From NCBI RefSeq assembly GCF_900446255.1, contig NZ_UIGI01000001.1:4738763-4802762 (forward strand): 64,000 bases of DNA. Reading direction: 5' to 3'. Position numbers and translations under genes: made by a program. Below are positions 50,337 through 63,388 of the stretch, piece after piece. This stretch comes from Buttiauxella agrestis (lineage in GTDB: Bacteria > Pseudomonadota > Gammaproteobacteria > Enterobacterales > Enterobacteriaceae). The stretch's first letter is position 1; each line of letters begins with the position of its first letter. A model generated the notes under the pieces. The model had not been told where the DNA came from. It searched no databases and saw nothing but the letters and a program-made list of their open reading frames with translations.

Positions 50337-51269
50337 TTACTTAGGGTTGACCTGATCTAACCAGCCCCATTTATCTTCTGTTTCGCCAGTGAACAGACCA
50401 AAGAATGCCTGTTGAATACGTTTAGTGACAGGGCCACAACGGCCTTCACCCACTTGAATGCGGTCTACGCTACGAACTGGCGTGATTTCCGCAGCAGTGC
50501 CTGACATGAACACTTCGTCCGCCAGATACAGGGATTCGCGAGACAACACTTGCTCACGCACTTCGATACCCAGATCTTTTGCCAGTGTGATAATTGCGTC
50601 ACGGGTAATGCCTGGTAATGCGGAAGAGGTAAATGGCGGGGTAAACAGGATGCCGTCTTTCACTTCAAACAGGTTTTCACCTGCGCCTTCTGACAGGTAG
50701 CCGTTCACGTCCAGCGCGATGCCTTCTTGATAACCATGGCGACGAGCTTCGCTGCCAACCAGCAAGGAAGAAAGATAGTTACCGCCCGCTTTCGCCGCAG
50801 TTGGAATGGTGTTTGGCGCTACACGGTTCCAGGAGGAAACCATCGCGTCGATCCCTTGATCCAGCGCTTCTGCGCCGAGATATGCACCCCATGGGAAGGC
50901 TGCGATGATCACATCTGTGGTATAGCCATCTGGCGGGTTCACGCCCATACCGACATCACCAACAAACACTAATGGGCGGATATACGCGCTGGTCAGGTTA
51001 TTTTTACGAATAACGTTACGGCAGGCTTCCATCAGCTCATCAACACTTTGTGATACAGGGAAACGATAGATTTTTGCGGAGTCACGCAAACGCTGCATGT
51101 GTTCACGATGGCGGAACACCACTGGGCCAATGTGAGATTCGTAGCAACGGATACCTTCAAATACCGATGTGCCGTAATGTAGCGCATGGGACATTACATG
51201 GACCTTTGCCTCGCCCCACGGCGTCATCTCACCATTGAACCAGATGTAATCAGCTTTCTTCGTCGTCAT
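50337..51269 (-). CDS. ilvE: Branched-chain amino acid aminotransferase
   Basis: PLP transaminase for the last step of valine, isoleucine and leucine synthesis. It has 310 residues (K-12 309). The start MTTKKADYIWFNGEM was chosen; the frame upstream overlaps ilvM. The PLP lysine is Lys160 in TIPTAAKAGGNYL; EVFMSGTAAEITPV lies near 250. Fold type IV. 19 bp separate it from ilvM. Confidence 0.98.
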   Translation of the reverse strand: MTTKKADYIWFNGEMTPWGEAKVHVMSHALHYGTSVFEGIRCYESHIGPVVFRHREHMQRLRDSAKIYRFPVSQSVDELMEACRNVIRKNNLTSAYIRPLVFVGDVGMGVNPPDGYTTDVIIAAFPWGAYLGAEALDQGIDAMVSSWNRVAPNTIPTAAKAGGNYLSSLLVGSEARRHGYQEGIALDVNGYLSEGAGENLFEVKDGILFTPPFTSSALPGITRDAIITLAKDLGIEVREQVLSRESLYLADEVFMSGTAAEITPVRSVDRIQVGEGRCGPVTKRIQQAFFGLFTGETEDKWGWLDQVNPK

Positions 51270-51288
51270 TGTTCTCTTCCTTCTGCGC

Positions 51289-51546
51289 TCAGGCGCGGAT
51301 TTGTTGTGTTGTTTGTTGCTGGATTTCGACGCGACCAACGTCCACCAGTTTGCTTAATTGACTAAACAGTAATTCGACTGGGCGCAGGCTGGCAACGGTC
51401 AATTCAATATTAATATCGTCAGTATTCCCCAGCGTGACCATGTTCATAGAACAAACCTGAAAACCGCGATGGCGCACGACGCGTAACACGCGCTCCAGCG
51501 TTTCTGGACGAAAACGGGCCGTTACTGCGAGCTGATGTTGCATCAT
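51289..51546 (-). CDS. ilvM: Acetohydroxyacid synthase II regulatory subunit
   Basis: Small ACT-domain subunit of AHAS II, 85 residues (K-12 87). It contains [20 protein letters not shown] and [11 protein letters not shown], the ACT fold. The gene overlaps the ilvG stop by 4 bp, giving the usual translational coupling that keeps the subunits balanced. The C-terminus [11 protein letters not shown] is slightly shorter and diverged. Confidence 0.96.
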   Translation of the reverse strand: MMQHQLAVTARFRPETLERVLRVVRHRGFQVCSMNMVTLGNTDDINIELTVASLRPVELLFSQLSKLVDVGRVEIQQQTTQQIRA

Positions 51547-53189
51547 GATAATTTCTCCAGCATTTGTGAGTTACTGGCACCGGGTGGCACCAACGGCCAG
51601 ACATTTTCGTACTCATCAATTGAGACGTGAAGCATGTATGGGCCATCGCTGTTCAACATCGTTTCGATGGCAGCTTCTACCTGGTCTTTACGGGTAATGT
51701 GTTGGCCTGGGATACCAAAGGCGCTGGCCAGCATGAGGAAATCAGGGTTATCGGAGAGGTTGGTTTCACTATAACGTTCGGAGAAAAACATTTGCTGCCA
51801 CTGGCGAACCATTCCTAAACGCTGGTTATCCAGTAAAACGATTTTCAACGGCAGCTGTTTTCGTTTTACGGTGCCCAACTCCTGAACATTCATCATGAAA
51901 GAGCCGTCACCCGAGATACAGATGACCGTATCATTTGGTCGCGCAACCTGTGCGCCAACTGCCGCTGGTAAACCAAAGCCCATTGTCCCCAGGCCACTGG
52001 AAGTGATGAAATTTTCCGGGCGCGTGAAGGACATATGCTGGGCCGTCCACATCTGATGCTGGCCCACATCGGTCGTCACCACGCATTCCTGCGGCTTGCG
52101 GTCGGAGATTTGTTTCAGTAATAACGGGGCAAAAATAGCTTCGCCGGGATGATCGTAACGCCATGGGTTTTCAGCGCGCAAAGTGGCTACGTCTTGCTGC
52201 CAGTCAGCGATATCCAGAGGTTGCTGCAACGCCTGTAATAACTGGACCAAATCCCCCTGCAACCCAACGTGTGCCTGACGCAGCTTGCTCAGCTCGGCCG
52301 GGTCGATGTCCATATGGATCACTTTCGCGTGCGGGGCAAAGGTATTCAGCTTGCCGGTAACACGGTCGTCAAAGCGTGCGCCGACGGCAATCAGCAAGTC
52401 GCACTCTTGCACCGCAAGGTTCGCCGCTTTGGTGCCGTGCATGCCCAACATACCGGAATAAAATGGGTGGTCAGCCGGAACCGCACCCAGGCCTTTTAAC
52501 GTGACGGTGGAAGGCATATTGGTAACCGCAATAAATTCGCGCAGCGCAGGAACCGCCTGAGCCATACCAACCCCACCGCCGACATACAACATCGGCTTGC
52601 GAGCACTCGCAATCATTTCACGAGCCTGTTGCAGCTCGGCATATGGAATGGCGAAATCATCTTCAACCGTCGACAACCACGGCTCCAGATCCCCTTGCGC
52701 TAATTGAATATCTTTAGGGATATCAACTAATACCGGGCCGGGACGGCCAGAATTTGCGATTTCAAATGCTTCAGCGAGCACGCGAGGTAAATCTTCAAAA
52801 GATTCAACGAGGAAACTATGTTTAGTGCAGGCAAGTGAGAGGCCTAAAACATCGACCTCCTGGAAAGCATCGGTCCCGATCAATGGAGCGGCAACCTGGC
52901 CTGTGATGGCAACAACAGGAACGGAGTCTAATAACGCATCAGCAAGGCCGGTTATCAGGTTGGTCGCACCAGGTCCAGAAGTGGCGATGCAAACCCCTGT
53001 TTTTCCAGTAGAACGTGCATAACCAATGGCGGCCATTGCGGCACCTTGCTCATGGCGGCAGAGCAAATGTTCGACCCCACCGTCATATAAAGCATCGTAG
53101 ACTGGCATGATTGCGCCACCCGGATAGCCGAAAACTGTCTCAACACCCTGCGCTCGCAACGCATGTACCACCCACTGCGCACCATTCAT
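51543..53189 (-). CDS. ilvG: Acetohydroxyacid synthase II catalytic subunit (intact)
   Basis: ThDP- and FAD-dependent synthase of acetolactate and acetohydroxybutyrate, relatively insensitive to valine. It has 548 full-length residues without the frameshift that inactivates ilvG in E. coli K-12. The catalytic Glu is in [19 protein letters not shown] (about 44-62). The ThDP motif [15 protein letters not shown] begins near residue 428. It follows ilvX by two bases. Confidence 0.97.
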   Translation of the reverse strand: MNGAQWVVHALRAQGVETVFGYPGGAIMPVYDALYDGGVEHLLCRHEQGAAMAAIGYARSTGKTGVCIATSGPGATNLITGLADALLDSVPVVAITGQVAAPLIGTDAFQEVDVLGLSLACTKHSFLVESFEDLPRVLAEAFEIANSGRPGPVLVDIPKDIQLAQGDLEPWLSTVEDDFAIPYAELQQAREMIASARKPMLYVGGGVGMAQAVPALREFIAVTNMPSTVTLKGLGAVPADHPFYSGMLGMHGTKAANLAVQECDLLIAVGARFDDRVTGKLNTFAPHAKVIHMDIDPAELSKLRQAHVGLQGDLVQLLQALQQPLDIADWQQDVATLRAENPWRYDHPGEAIFAPLLLKQISDRKPQECVVTTDVGQHQMWTAQHMSFTRPENFITSSGLGTMGFGLPAAVGAQVARPNDTVICISGDGSFMMNVQELGTVKRKQLPLKIVLLDNQRLGMVRQWQQMFFSERYSETNLSDNPDFLMLASAFGIPGQHITRKDQVEAAIETMLNSDGPYMLHVSIDEYENVWPLVPPGASNSQMLEKLS

Positions 53190-53191
53190 AG

Positions 53192-53242
53192 TTAGTTCCC
53201 CGTCTCACTACTGGAGAAACAGCATTTTATGCTGCAACGCAT
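53192..53242 (-). CDS. ilvX: IlvX small protein (16 aa)
   Basis: A 17-codon frame between the ilv attenuator and ilvG, preceded by GGAGAGGA and starting ATG. It encodes [17 protein letters not shown]. coli IlvX, as I recall it, is also 16 residues and ends CFSRFRTGN, so length, position and C-terminus agree. The stop is followed by CT and then the ilvG ATG, suggesting coupled translation. The function is unknown. Confidence 0.7.
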   Translation of the reverse strand: MRCSIKCCFSSSETGN

Positions 53243-53278
53243 TGTCTGTTCCTCTCCAAATTTTTTACCCAACAAAAA

Positions 53279-53304
53279 ACCCCCGGACCTTTCGGTGCGG
53301 GGGT
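53279..53304 (-). terminator. ilv operon attenuator
   Basis: On the transcript ACCCCCGCACC and GGTCCGGGGGT pair around GAAA with one internal mismatch, then six T. It closely resembles the E. coli ilvGMEDA attenuator. Ribosome stalling at the Leu/Val/Ile codons of ilvL would favour the antiterminator. Confidence 0.9.
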
Positions 53305-53327
53305 TCTTTTCGATTCAGGCTTGATTT

Positions 53328-53426
53328 TTAAGCCTTTCTTTCTCCAAGTGCAGCCCCGCACGGTGGAATAATAATCACCACCACGCTAATCACGACCAGG
53401 CTAATCACTTGTAGAAGGGCTTTCAT
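53328..53426 (-). CDS. ilvL: ilv operon leader peptide
   Basis: A 32-residue attenuation peptide, the same length as in E. coli. It starts MKALLQVISLVVISVVVIII and continues PPCGAALGERKA. About half of its codons are for Leu, Val or Ile, the regulatory amino acids of the operon. It is located directly upstream of the attenuator hairpin and downstream of a good promoter. Confidence 0.95.
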   Translation of the reverse strand: MKALLQVISLVVISVVVIIIPPCGAALGERKA

Positions 53427-53467
53427 GTTTGTTTATTCTGTCTACTTGTTCGAAGTAATGCCTACAG

Positions 53468-53496
53468 AGTTATCACAGTGTTTGATCAAAGCACAA
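53468..53496 (-). promoter_or_regulatory. ilvLXGMEDA promoter
   Basis: On the minus strand TTGTGC (53491-53496) and ATAACT (53468-53473) are 17 bp apart, and the transcript start near 53461 gives a short 5' region before ilvL. The surrounding DNA closely follows the E. coli ilv promoter region as recalled. Confidence 0.65.
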
Positions 53497-53670
53497 GAAT
53501 TTTTTATGAACGACCCGGGAGATTAAAATTAAAAATTGATAAAAGATTATTGTTTTCAGTAAATAACAAGATAGTGAAAATATTTCATAAAGAGCCAATT
53601 CTTATTGTTCTCGTCTGGTCTTAGCGAAAAAATAATTTTTTGCGGGGCGTGTCGCAGAAAAATTGCTGTG
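53497..53670. promoter_or_regulatory. AT-rich region upstream of the ilv promoter
   Basis: This stretch, part of the 354-bp gap between ilvL and comM, is very AT-rich. An IHF-like match (TATCAA-N4-TAA on the minus strand, 53529-53541, one mismatch to WATCAA-N4-TTR) is present. In E. coli, IHF binding and duplex destabilisation upstream of this promoter stimulate ilv transcription. The remainder toward comM (53671-53780) should hold the comM promoter, which I could not assign. Confidence 0.4.
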
Positions 53671-53780
53671 AAAAGAAATCCGACCGGAAAGTCTGGAAAG
53701 CATTTCGAAGAACTCTCATTTGACACTTTAGGCCACATTAGCAAGCTGACAGGATAAAGCTCATTCCAAAGGAGCGAACT

Positions 53781-55289
53781 ATGTCACTGGCAGTTGTTAA
53801 CACAAGAGCGGCATTAGGCATTGCAGCCCCATTGGTCACCGTTGAGGTTCATATCAGCCAGGGATTACCGGGCTTAACCCTCGTTGGTTTGCCGGAAACC
53901 ACTGTACGGGAAGCGCGAGACCGGGTGCGCAGCGCCATCATTAACAGTGGATATACGTTTCCGGCCCGTAAAATCACGATAAACCTTGCGCCCGCGGATC
54001 TTCCCAAAGAAGGCGGACGATATGACTTACCTATCGCTCTGGCGTTGCTGGCAGCTTCAGAGCAGCTTTCAATTGATAAACTGGAGCAATATGAGTTCGT
54101 GGGTGAACTTGCGCTTACGGGGGCACTACGCGGCGTTCCAGGTGCAATTTCATCAGCAATGGAGGCTTTAAAAGCAGGAAAGAAGATCATTATTGCAGAT
54201 GAAAATGCCACAGAACTCGGTTTGATTGAGCAGCCCGGCTGCCTTATTGCAAACCACCTCACTCAAGTCTGCGCATTCCTTGAAGGAAAAGGTGATTTAC
54301 TCGCTCCAGAAAAGCTACCGCAGCCAGAGGTTGAATATGGACAAGATCTCAATGAGATTTTTGGGCAATCGCAAGGGAAACGAGCGCTGGAGATAACGGC
54401 AGCTGGCGGGCATAACCTTCTGCTTATTGGGCCACCCGGCACGGGCAAAACCATGCTAGTCAGCCGCCTCAATACATTGCTCCCCCCATTGAACGATGGT
54501 GAAGCGCTGGAGAGTGCGGCGATCATAAGCCTGGTCAATCCGCACTCACTACAACAGCAATGGCGCCAGCGCCCTTTCAGAGCGCCTCATCACAGTGCTT
54601 CGTTGACTGCTATGGTAGGGGGAGGAACGATTCCAAGACCCGGAGAAATATCACTGGCGCACAATGGCGTGCTGTTCCTCGATGAGCTTCCGGAATTTGA
54701 ACGCCGGGTTCTGGATGCATTACGTGAGCCTATAGAATCGGGTGAAATTCATATATCCCGAACACGAGCCAAAATTAGTTACCCTGCAAAATTCCAACTA
54801 CTGGCCGCCATGAATCCTAGCCCGACAGGGCATTATCAGGGTAAGCATAACCGTTGTACGCCTGAGCAGACACTTCGCTACCTCAGCAGGCTTTCAGGGC
54901 CATTTTTGGATCGTTTTGATTTATCCGTTGAGGTCCCTCTTCCTCCATCAGGGATTTTAAGCAATCCGGGTTTGAACGTTGAAAGCAGCGTTGATGTGAG
55001 GGCGCGTGTGATAGACACGCAGCGGCGACAATATGAACGCCAGCAAAAACTCAATGCCAGGCTGGATAACCACGAAATCAAGATGCATTGTTCTATTGAG
55101 CACAATGATGCGATCTGGCTGGAAGAGACGCTGGTGAAACTGGGATTATCGATACGAGCCTGGCACCGTTTATTAAAGGTTGCTCGAACCATTGCAGATA
55201 TTCAGAAAAGTGAACAGATAAGGCGGGAACATCTTCTGGAAGCACTCAGCTACCGTGCAATCGACCGTTTGTTGATTCATTTACAATAG
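53781..55289 (+). CDS. comM: ComM (YifB), Mg-chelatase-like AAA+ helicase
   Basis: AAA+ protein of 502 residues (K-12 506). The N-terminal lon-like ChlI domain begins SLAVVNTRAALGIAAPLVTVEVHISQGLPG, Walker A is GPPGTGKTML near residue 217, Walker B NGVLFLDELPEF near 294, and a C-terminal Mg-chelatase domain follows. In naturally competent bacteria ComM is a branch-migration helicase in DNA integration; its role in non-competent enterics is unclear. Divergent from ilvL and convergent with maoP. Confidence 0.96.
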   Translation: MSLAVVNTRAALGIAAPLVTVEVHISQGLPGLTLVGLPETTVREARDRVRSAIINSGYTFPARKITINLAPADLPKEGGRYDLPIALALLAASEQLSIDKLEQYEFVGELALTGALRGVPGAISSAMEALKAGKKIIIADENATELGLIEQPGCLIANHLTQVCAFLEGKGDLLAPEKLPQPEVEYGQDLNEIFGQSQGKRALEITAAGGHNLLLIGPPGTGKTMLVSRLNTLLPPLNDGEALESAAIISLVNPHSLQQQWRQRPFRAPHHSASLTAMVGGGTIPRPGEISLAHNGVLFLDELPEFERRVLDALREPIESGEIHISRTRAKISYPAKFQLLAAMNPSPTGHYQGKHNRCTPEQTLRYLSRLSGPFLDRFDLSVEVPLPPSGILSNPGLNVESSVDVRARVIDTQRRQYERQQKLNARLDNHEIKMHCSIEHNDAIWLEETLVKLGLSIRAWHRLLKVARTIADIQKSEQIRREHLLEALSYRAIDRLLIHLQ

Positions 55290-55303
55290 TTAGCAGGATA
55301 AAA

Positions 55304-55325
55304 AAATGGGGCTTTCGCCCCATTT
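55304..55325. terminator. Bidirectional terminator between comM and maoP
   Basis: AAATGGGGC and GCCCCATTT pair around TTTC, with an A tract on the left and TCTGTT on the right. It closes both comM and maoP transcripts. Confidence 0.82.
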
Positions 55326-55328
55326 CTG

Positions 55329-55667
55329 TTAATCATCGCTTTCGGTGTAGTCTTCAACCGCATCTGCCTGCGGCTTGCCACCGGAGAGAGTATGGAAACG
55401 CTTAGGACGCTTGATTCGCGTCATATACTTGCTCCACACGCGTTCGGCATCAGTGACTGGCTCACGCTCGCCGCGGCAAACCGCAACAAACAGAACTTCT
55501 TCTTCAGTACCAGGTTCACGCTTGCCGAGATCCAGCTCATTGAACGCATAACCATGACGCTCTAACAGCTGGGCCTCTTTGATGGTGAAATCACCATGGC
55601 GAGCAAACCCGCGCGGATAATGTTTATTGTCGAAAAACCGATTAGTCGTCGTAAAGCTTTCCGCCAT
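55329..55667 (-). CDS. maoP: Ori macrodomain protein MaoP (YifE)
   Basis: Small protein of 112 residues, the K-12 length (DUF413 family), starting [27 protein letters not shown]. In E. coli MaoP, with the nearby maoS site, limits long-range mobility of the Ori macrodomain. It diverges from hdfR with a 118-bp region holding a palindrome (55726-55740). The C-terminus is acidic ([10 protein letters not shown]). Confidence 0.95.
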   Translation of the reverse strand: MAESFTTTNRFFDNKHYPRGFARHGDFTIKEAQLLERHGYAFNELDLGKREPGTEEEVLFVAVCRGEREPVTDAERVWSKYMTRIKRPKRFHTLSGGKPQADAVEDYTESDD

Positions 55668-55725
55668 CCTGCACGCTCCTAATTCTCTTGGTCGAGCTAT
55701 TTATGGCGCGGAGTATTAGTTACGC

Positions 55726-55740
55726 TTGACAGAGCGTCAA
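55726..55740. promoter_or_regulatory. Palindrome between maoP and hdfR (operator or maoS candidate)
   Basis: TTGACAGAGCGTCAA has 5-bp arms TTGAC/GTCAA around AGAGC, and a second nested pairing ACGCT/AGCGT. It lies 59 bp upstream of maoP and 46 bp upstream of hdfR. The maoS site acting with MaoP lies upstream of maoP in E. coli, so this is a candidate; a LysR-type HdfR operator is the alternative. Confidence 0.4.
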
Positions 55741-55785
55741 ACAAAACATTTAAATCATAACGACAAATTTTTTTGGGAGTGGGTC

Positions 55786-56610
55786 GTGGATACTGAATTA
55801 CTAAAAACGTTCCTCGAAGTGAGTCGAACGCGACATTTTGGGAGGGCTGCGGAGGCACTTTATCTAACGCAATCAGCCGTTAGCTTCCGTATTCGCCAAT
55901 TAGAGAACCAACTCGGGGTAAATCTTTTTACCCGCCATCGCAATAATATTCGGCTGACGACAGCTGGCGAGCGTTTACTGCCGTATGCAGAAAATCTTAT
56001 GAGTATTTGGTTAACGGCCAAAAAAGAGGTTTCTCACACCTCACAACACAATGAATTAACGATTGGTGCCAGCTCATCACTTTGGGAATGCATGCTTTCA
56101 GAGTGGCTTGTGGCGCTTTATCAACAACATAAAGACCTGCAATTTGAAGCACGTATATCCCAACGAAAATCGTTAGTTAAGCAATTGCATGAACGACAAC
56201 TTGATCTGCTGATCACGACTGAATCTCCTAAGATGGATGAGTTTTCCAGTCAATTACTGGGACATTTTGACCTGGCACTTTTTTCTGCTGCTCAGCAAAC
56301 GTCAAAAGCAGAGTTAAAGTATTTACGTCTGGAATGGGGGCCTGATTTTCAGCAGCATGAGACGGGACTGATTAGTAATGATGGCGTTCCGATACTGACA
56401 ACCAGCTCAGCTCAAATCGCCTACAAGCTACTACAACAGCTCAATGGATGTTCATTTTTACCCGTGGAGTGGGCCAAGAAACGAGAAGGGATTTACCTTG
56501 TGCCTGATAGCACTACGCTTTCACGCCCTTTGTATGCAATTTGGTTACAAAATAGCGATAAACAAAGCACAATCAAAGAGTTATTAAAGACACCACTTAT
56601 AGCGCAGTAA
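55786..56610 (+). CDS. hdfR: LysR-type regulator HdfR
   Basis: Represses flhDC and activates gltBD in E. coli, antagonised by H-NS. It has 274 residues (K-12 279). GTG start giving [21 protein letters not shown], with GGGAG eight bases upstream; the longer ATG frame from 55726 adds a non-homologous 20-residue stretch. Helix-turn-helix about 18-37 ([20 protein letters not shown]). The C-terminal part is more diverged than the DNA-binding region. Confidence 0.94.
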   Translation: MDTELLKTFLEVSRTRHFGRAAEALYLTQSAVSFRIRQLENQLGVNLFTRHRNNIRLTTAGERLLPYAENLMSIWLTAKKEVSHTSQHNELTIGASSSLWECMLSEWLVALYQQHKDLQFEARISQRKSLVKQLHERQLDLLITTESPKMDEFSSQLLGHFDLALFSAAQQTSKAELKYLRLEWGPDFQQHETGLISNDGVPILTTSSAQIAYKLLQQLNGCSFLPVEWAKKREGIYLVPDSTTLSRPLYAIWLQNSDKQSTIKELLKTPLIAQ

Positions 56611-56661
56611 TGCGCTTTTGTCGTTCGGCAGTATATCCTAGGGGAATTTTAGGCAAAAAAA

Positions 56662-56685
56662 AATCCTTTGCCGAAGCAAAGGATT
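56662..56685 (-). terminator. Terminator of the rRNA operon
   Basis: Arms AATCCTTTGC and GCAAAGGATT around CGAA, followed on the minus strand by nine T, just past the CCA end of the last tRNA (trpT). Confidence 0.9.
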
Positions 56686-56690
56686 ATATA

Positions 56691-56766
56691 TGGCAGGGGC
56701 GGAGAGACTCGAACTCGCGACACCCGGTTTTGGAGACCGGTGCTCTACCAACTGAGCTACGCCCCT
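56691..56766 (-). tRNA. trpT: tRNA-Trp (anticodon CCA)
   Basis: A 76-nt tRNA starting AGGGGCGTAGCTCAG with anticodon loop CTCCAAA and an encoded CCA. It is the distal gene of the rRNA operon, as in K-12 rrnC. The T stem reads GCGAG/CTCTC, with a C-U mismatch at 50-64 where E. coli has G-U. Confidence 0.96.
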
Positions 56767-56821
56767 AGATAACGCTTAGTATTATGCCCGCTAATTTAGC
56801 AGGCATAATTTTTTTAATAAG

Positions 56822-56898
56822 TGGCGGAACGGACGGGACTCGAACCCGCGACCCCCTGCGTGACAGGCAGGTATTCTAACCGACTGAACTACCGCTCC
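56822..56898 (-). tRNA. aspT: tRNA-Asp (anticodon GTC)
   Basis: A 77-nt tRNA starting GGAGCGGTAGTTCAG with anticodon loop CTGTCAC and an encoded CCA. Between 5S rRNA and trpT, the K-12 rrnC order. Confidence 0.97.
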
Positions 56899-56959
56899 AC
56901 CGAATTTCTTTCTTACTACCACCAGATGTCACATTCTGGCTTTTACTGCTTTGAATTTG

Positions 56960-57079
56960 GAGCCTGGCAGTTCCCTACTCTCGCATGGGGAGACCCCACA
57001 CTACCATCGGCGCTACGGCGTTTCACTTCTGAGTTCGGCATGGGGTCAGGTGGGACCACCGCGCTAGTGCCGCCAGGCA
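56960..57079 (-). rRNA. rrf: 5S ribosomal RNA
   Basis: About 120 nt beginning TGCCTGGCGGC and ending with GGGAACTGCCAGGC, which pairs with the 5' end. Standard enteric 5S, 110 bp after 23S and 61 bp before aspT. Confidence 0.96.
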
Positions 57080-57189
57080 TATTCTGTTTCATCAACCGTC
57101 ATGTTATCCACATAACCATCGACTTAAAATCTCGGTTCAAGCTGAAAATCAAATGCTTAGTCTCTCAACCAAAACACCTTCGGTGTTGT

Positions 57190-60098
<2,909 letters not shown>

Positions 60099-60159
60099 TC
60101 ACAACCCGAAGATGTCTCGTAAGACACAATCGTATGTTGTGAAAATTTGAGAGACTCGA

Positions 60160-60206
60160 ACACACCGCATTTTCCTTTCTTATTACGGAGAAAGGAAACA
60201 GTGTGT
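60160..60206 (-). repeat. Hairpin in the tRNA-Ala to 23S spacer
   Basis: Arms TTTCCTTTCT (60171-60180) and AGAAAGGAAA (60189-60198) around an eight-base loop, extended by ACACAC/GTGTGT across an internal loop. Such stem-loop blocks vary between rrn spacers of one genome. It may contribute to processing of the 23S precursor. Confidence 0.65.
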
Positions 60207-60232
60207 CGTTTCAATTTTCAGCTTGTTCCGGA

Positions 60233-60245
60233 TTTTTAAAGAGCA
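60233..60245 (-). promoter_or_regulatory. Spacer boxA antitermination element
   Basis: On the transcript TGCTCTTTAAAAA matches the rrn boxA core TGCTCTTTAA, placed between tRNA-Ala and 23S as in E. coli spacers. It binds NusB/NusE to protect the transcript from Rho. Confidence 0.75.
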
Positions 60246-60317
60246 AATACTTCTCAGCACACTGTTAAACAGTACACTTAGAAGTAATTTTTTTGACTGA
60301 ATACTATTAGTAAGTAA

Positions 60318-60393
60318 TGGTGGAGCTATGCGGGATCGAACCGCAGACCTCCTGCGTGCAAGGCAGGCGCTCTCCCAGCTGAGCTATAACCCC
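60318..60393 (-). tRNA. alaT: tRNA-Ala (anticodon TGC)
   Basis: A 76-nt tRNA with anticodon loop CTTGCAC and an encoded CCA. The acceptor starts GGGGTTA, with U5 against G68, a wobble pair where E. coli has C-G; the G3-U70 identity pair is kept. Second spacer tRNA; the symbol is by analogy. Confidence 0.95.
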
Positions 60394-60448
60394 ATACAGT
60401 CACTAACAGATACCTTTATTCCAAATCTCAAAACACAGGCGTGAGAAT

Positions 60449-60525
<77 letters not shown>

Positions 60526-60597
60526 ATAAAGGTATTCTGCTCGTTATTCTTCATCAGACAATCTGTGTGAGCACTACGCGGGTTTGTATCTATTAGG

Positions 60598-62137
<1,540 letters not shown>

Positions 62138-62307
62138 AAAGCTTGATTTGCTTCAACTCGTGAAGCGGTGCTCAAAAATTAACTTTCGTAATAATTCAAC
62201 TAAATGAATTACTGCTTGGTCACTCTTCAAGACTTGATATTTTTTTGATACCCGAAGGTATCTGAGATATCAATCCTGCGAGTGCCCACACAGATTGTCT
62301 GATAAAT

Positions 62308-62319
62308 TGTTAAAGAGCA
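62308..62319 (-). promoter_or_regulatory. Leader boxA antitermination element
   Basis: The transcript reads TGCTCTTTAACA, a perfect rrn boxA, in the 16S leader about 170 nt before the 16S 5' end. Confidence 0.85.
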
Positions 62320-62358
62320 GTGAGTCAGGCGTTTTCGCTTGCTAACTCGAGGTGGCGT

Positions 62359-62386
62359 ATATTACGCTTTCCTCTTTCAGAGTCAA
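62359..62386 (-). promoter_or_regulatory. rRNA promoter P2
   Basis: TTGACT (62381-62386) and TAATAT (62359-62364) on the minus strand, 16 bp apart, the short spacing typical of rrn promoters. About 100 bp downstream of P1. Confidence 0.82.
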
Positions 62387-62457
62387 GCGTTTATTTTCGC
62401 TTTTCATCTGGCTGACGGGCCGGTTTGTAAGCCGTTGTGCCGTGTCAGTGGAGGCGC

Positions 62458-62508
62458 AGTATAGGGATTTTCTGGAGGCTGACAACCCCTATTTTCAATT
62501 TTTATTTC
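62458..62508 (-). promoter_or_regulatory. rRNA promoter P1 with UP element
   Basis: TTGTCA (62480-62485) and TATACT (62458-62463) are 16 bp apart on the minus strand. The GCGCC discriminator follows, as in E. coli rrnB P1. The AT-rich tract upstream (62487-62508) is the UP element. It lies between the murI stop and the 16S leader. Confidence 0.85.
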
Positions 62509-62521
62509 AACCGTCGTTTTT

Positions 62522-63388
62522 TTATTCAAAATTGCTGCGAACTGCCAGTTTTTCGAGCCTTTGGAAGCCATAACGCAGCAATACGGGTGTTAATTGCGCA
62601 ATCTCAGGAGTGAGTCCCATACAGAAAGCAATATTCTCATCCGCAGAGAATGCATTCGGAGATTCATGCTCTAAGAGCCACACGGTTCGACGCGCAATCG
62701 CAGCGCCCGAATCTATCAGCCGGGTACCTTCCGGCAGGACTTGCAGCAACTCTTCTTCTAATAGTGGGAAATGGGTGCAACCTAATACCACGGTATCTGG
62801 CGGCTCTTTCATTCTCAGCCACGGGCGCAGGATTTTACGCAGTTCCTCAAGATCAACTGGCTGGCCATGTAACTTGGCCTCAGCTAACTCCACCAGTTCC
62901 GCCGAACCGAGCATTTCGATTTTGCATTCTGACGCAAAGCGTGCAACCAGTTCGTGAGTATAAGGACGGCGAACTGTGCCGCGAGTCGCCAGCAACCCTA
63001 CAACACCATTAGTCGTCAAACGCGCAGCTGGCTTAATAGCAGGAACAACACCGACAACAGGGAAGGCGAACTTTTCGCGAAGCGCAGGAAGTGAAACGGT
63101 GCTCGCAGTATTACAAGCAATGATGGCGAGTGCGAGCGGGTAGCGTTCCTGAACCGCAGTCACAATTTCTACCACGCGCTCAACAATAAACTCTTCGCTT
63201 TTCTCGCCGTAGGGAAATGCTACGTTATCGAAAGCATATATATAGTGCAGGTCAGGCAAAAGCTGCCGGACTTCGTCATACACAGAGAGCCCACCGACAC
63301 CGGAGTCAAAAACCAGTACGGTGGGACGTGTATTAGAAGGTATAGCTGCCAGTGAGGTAGTATTCCCGTCCTGGGGTTTGATAGCCAT
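62522..63388 (-). CDS. murI: Glutamate racemase
   Basis: Supplies D-glutamate for peptidoglycan. It has 288 residues (K-12 285). The start [15 protein letters not shown] was chosen; an ATG 15 codons upstream lies deeper in btuB. Catalytic cysteines are in [10 protein letters not shown] (Cys92) and [10 protein letters not shown] (about Cys204), with [10 protein letters not shown] at 27-36. The first 56 bases overlap the 3' end of btuB in another frame, as in K-12. The rRNA operon lies downstream, as at K-12 rrnB. Confidence 0.97.
   Translation of the reverse strand: MAIKPQDGNTTSLAAIPSNTRPTVLVFDSGVGGLSVYDEVRQLLPDLHYIYAFDNVAFPYGEKSEEFIVERVVEIVTAVQERYPLALAIIACNTASTVSLPALREKFAFPVVGVVPAIKPAARLTTNGVVGLLATRGTVRRPYTHELVARFASECKIEMLGSAELVELAEAKLHGQPVDLEELRKILRPWLRMKEPPDTVVLGCTHFPLLEEELLQVLPEGTRLIDSGAAIARRTVWLLEHESPNAFSADENIAFCMGLTPEIAQLTPVLLRYGFQRLEKLAVRSNFE

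Noticed and set aside
53779-55289. comM as evidence of an active natural-competence locus.
   Set aside because: comM is common in non-competent enterics and no other com gene is present in the window.
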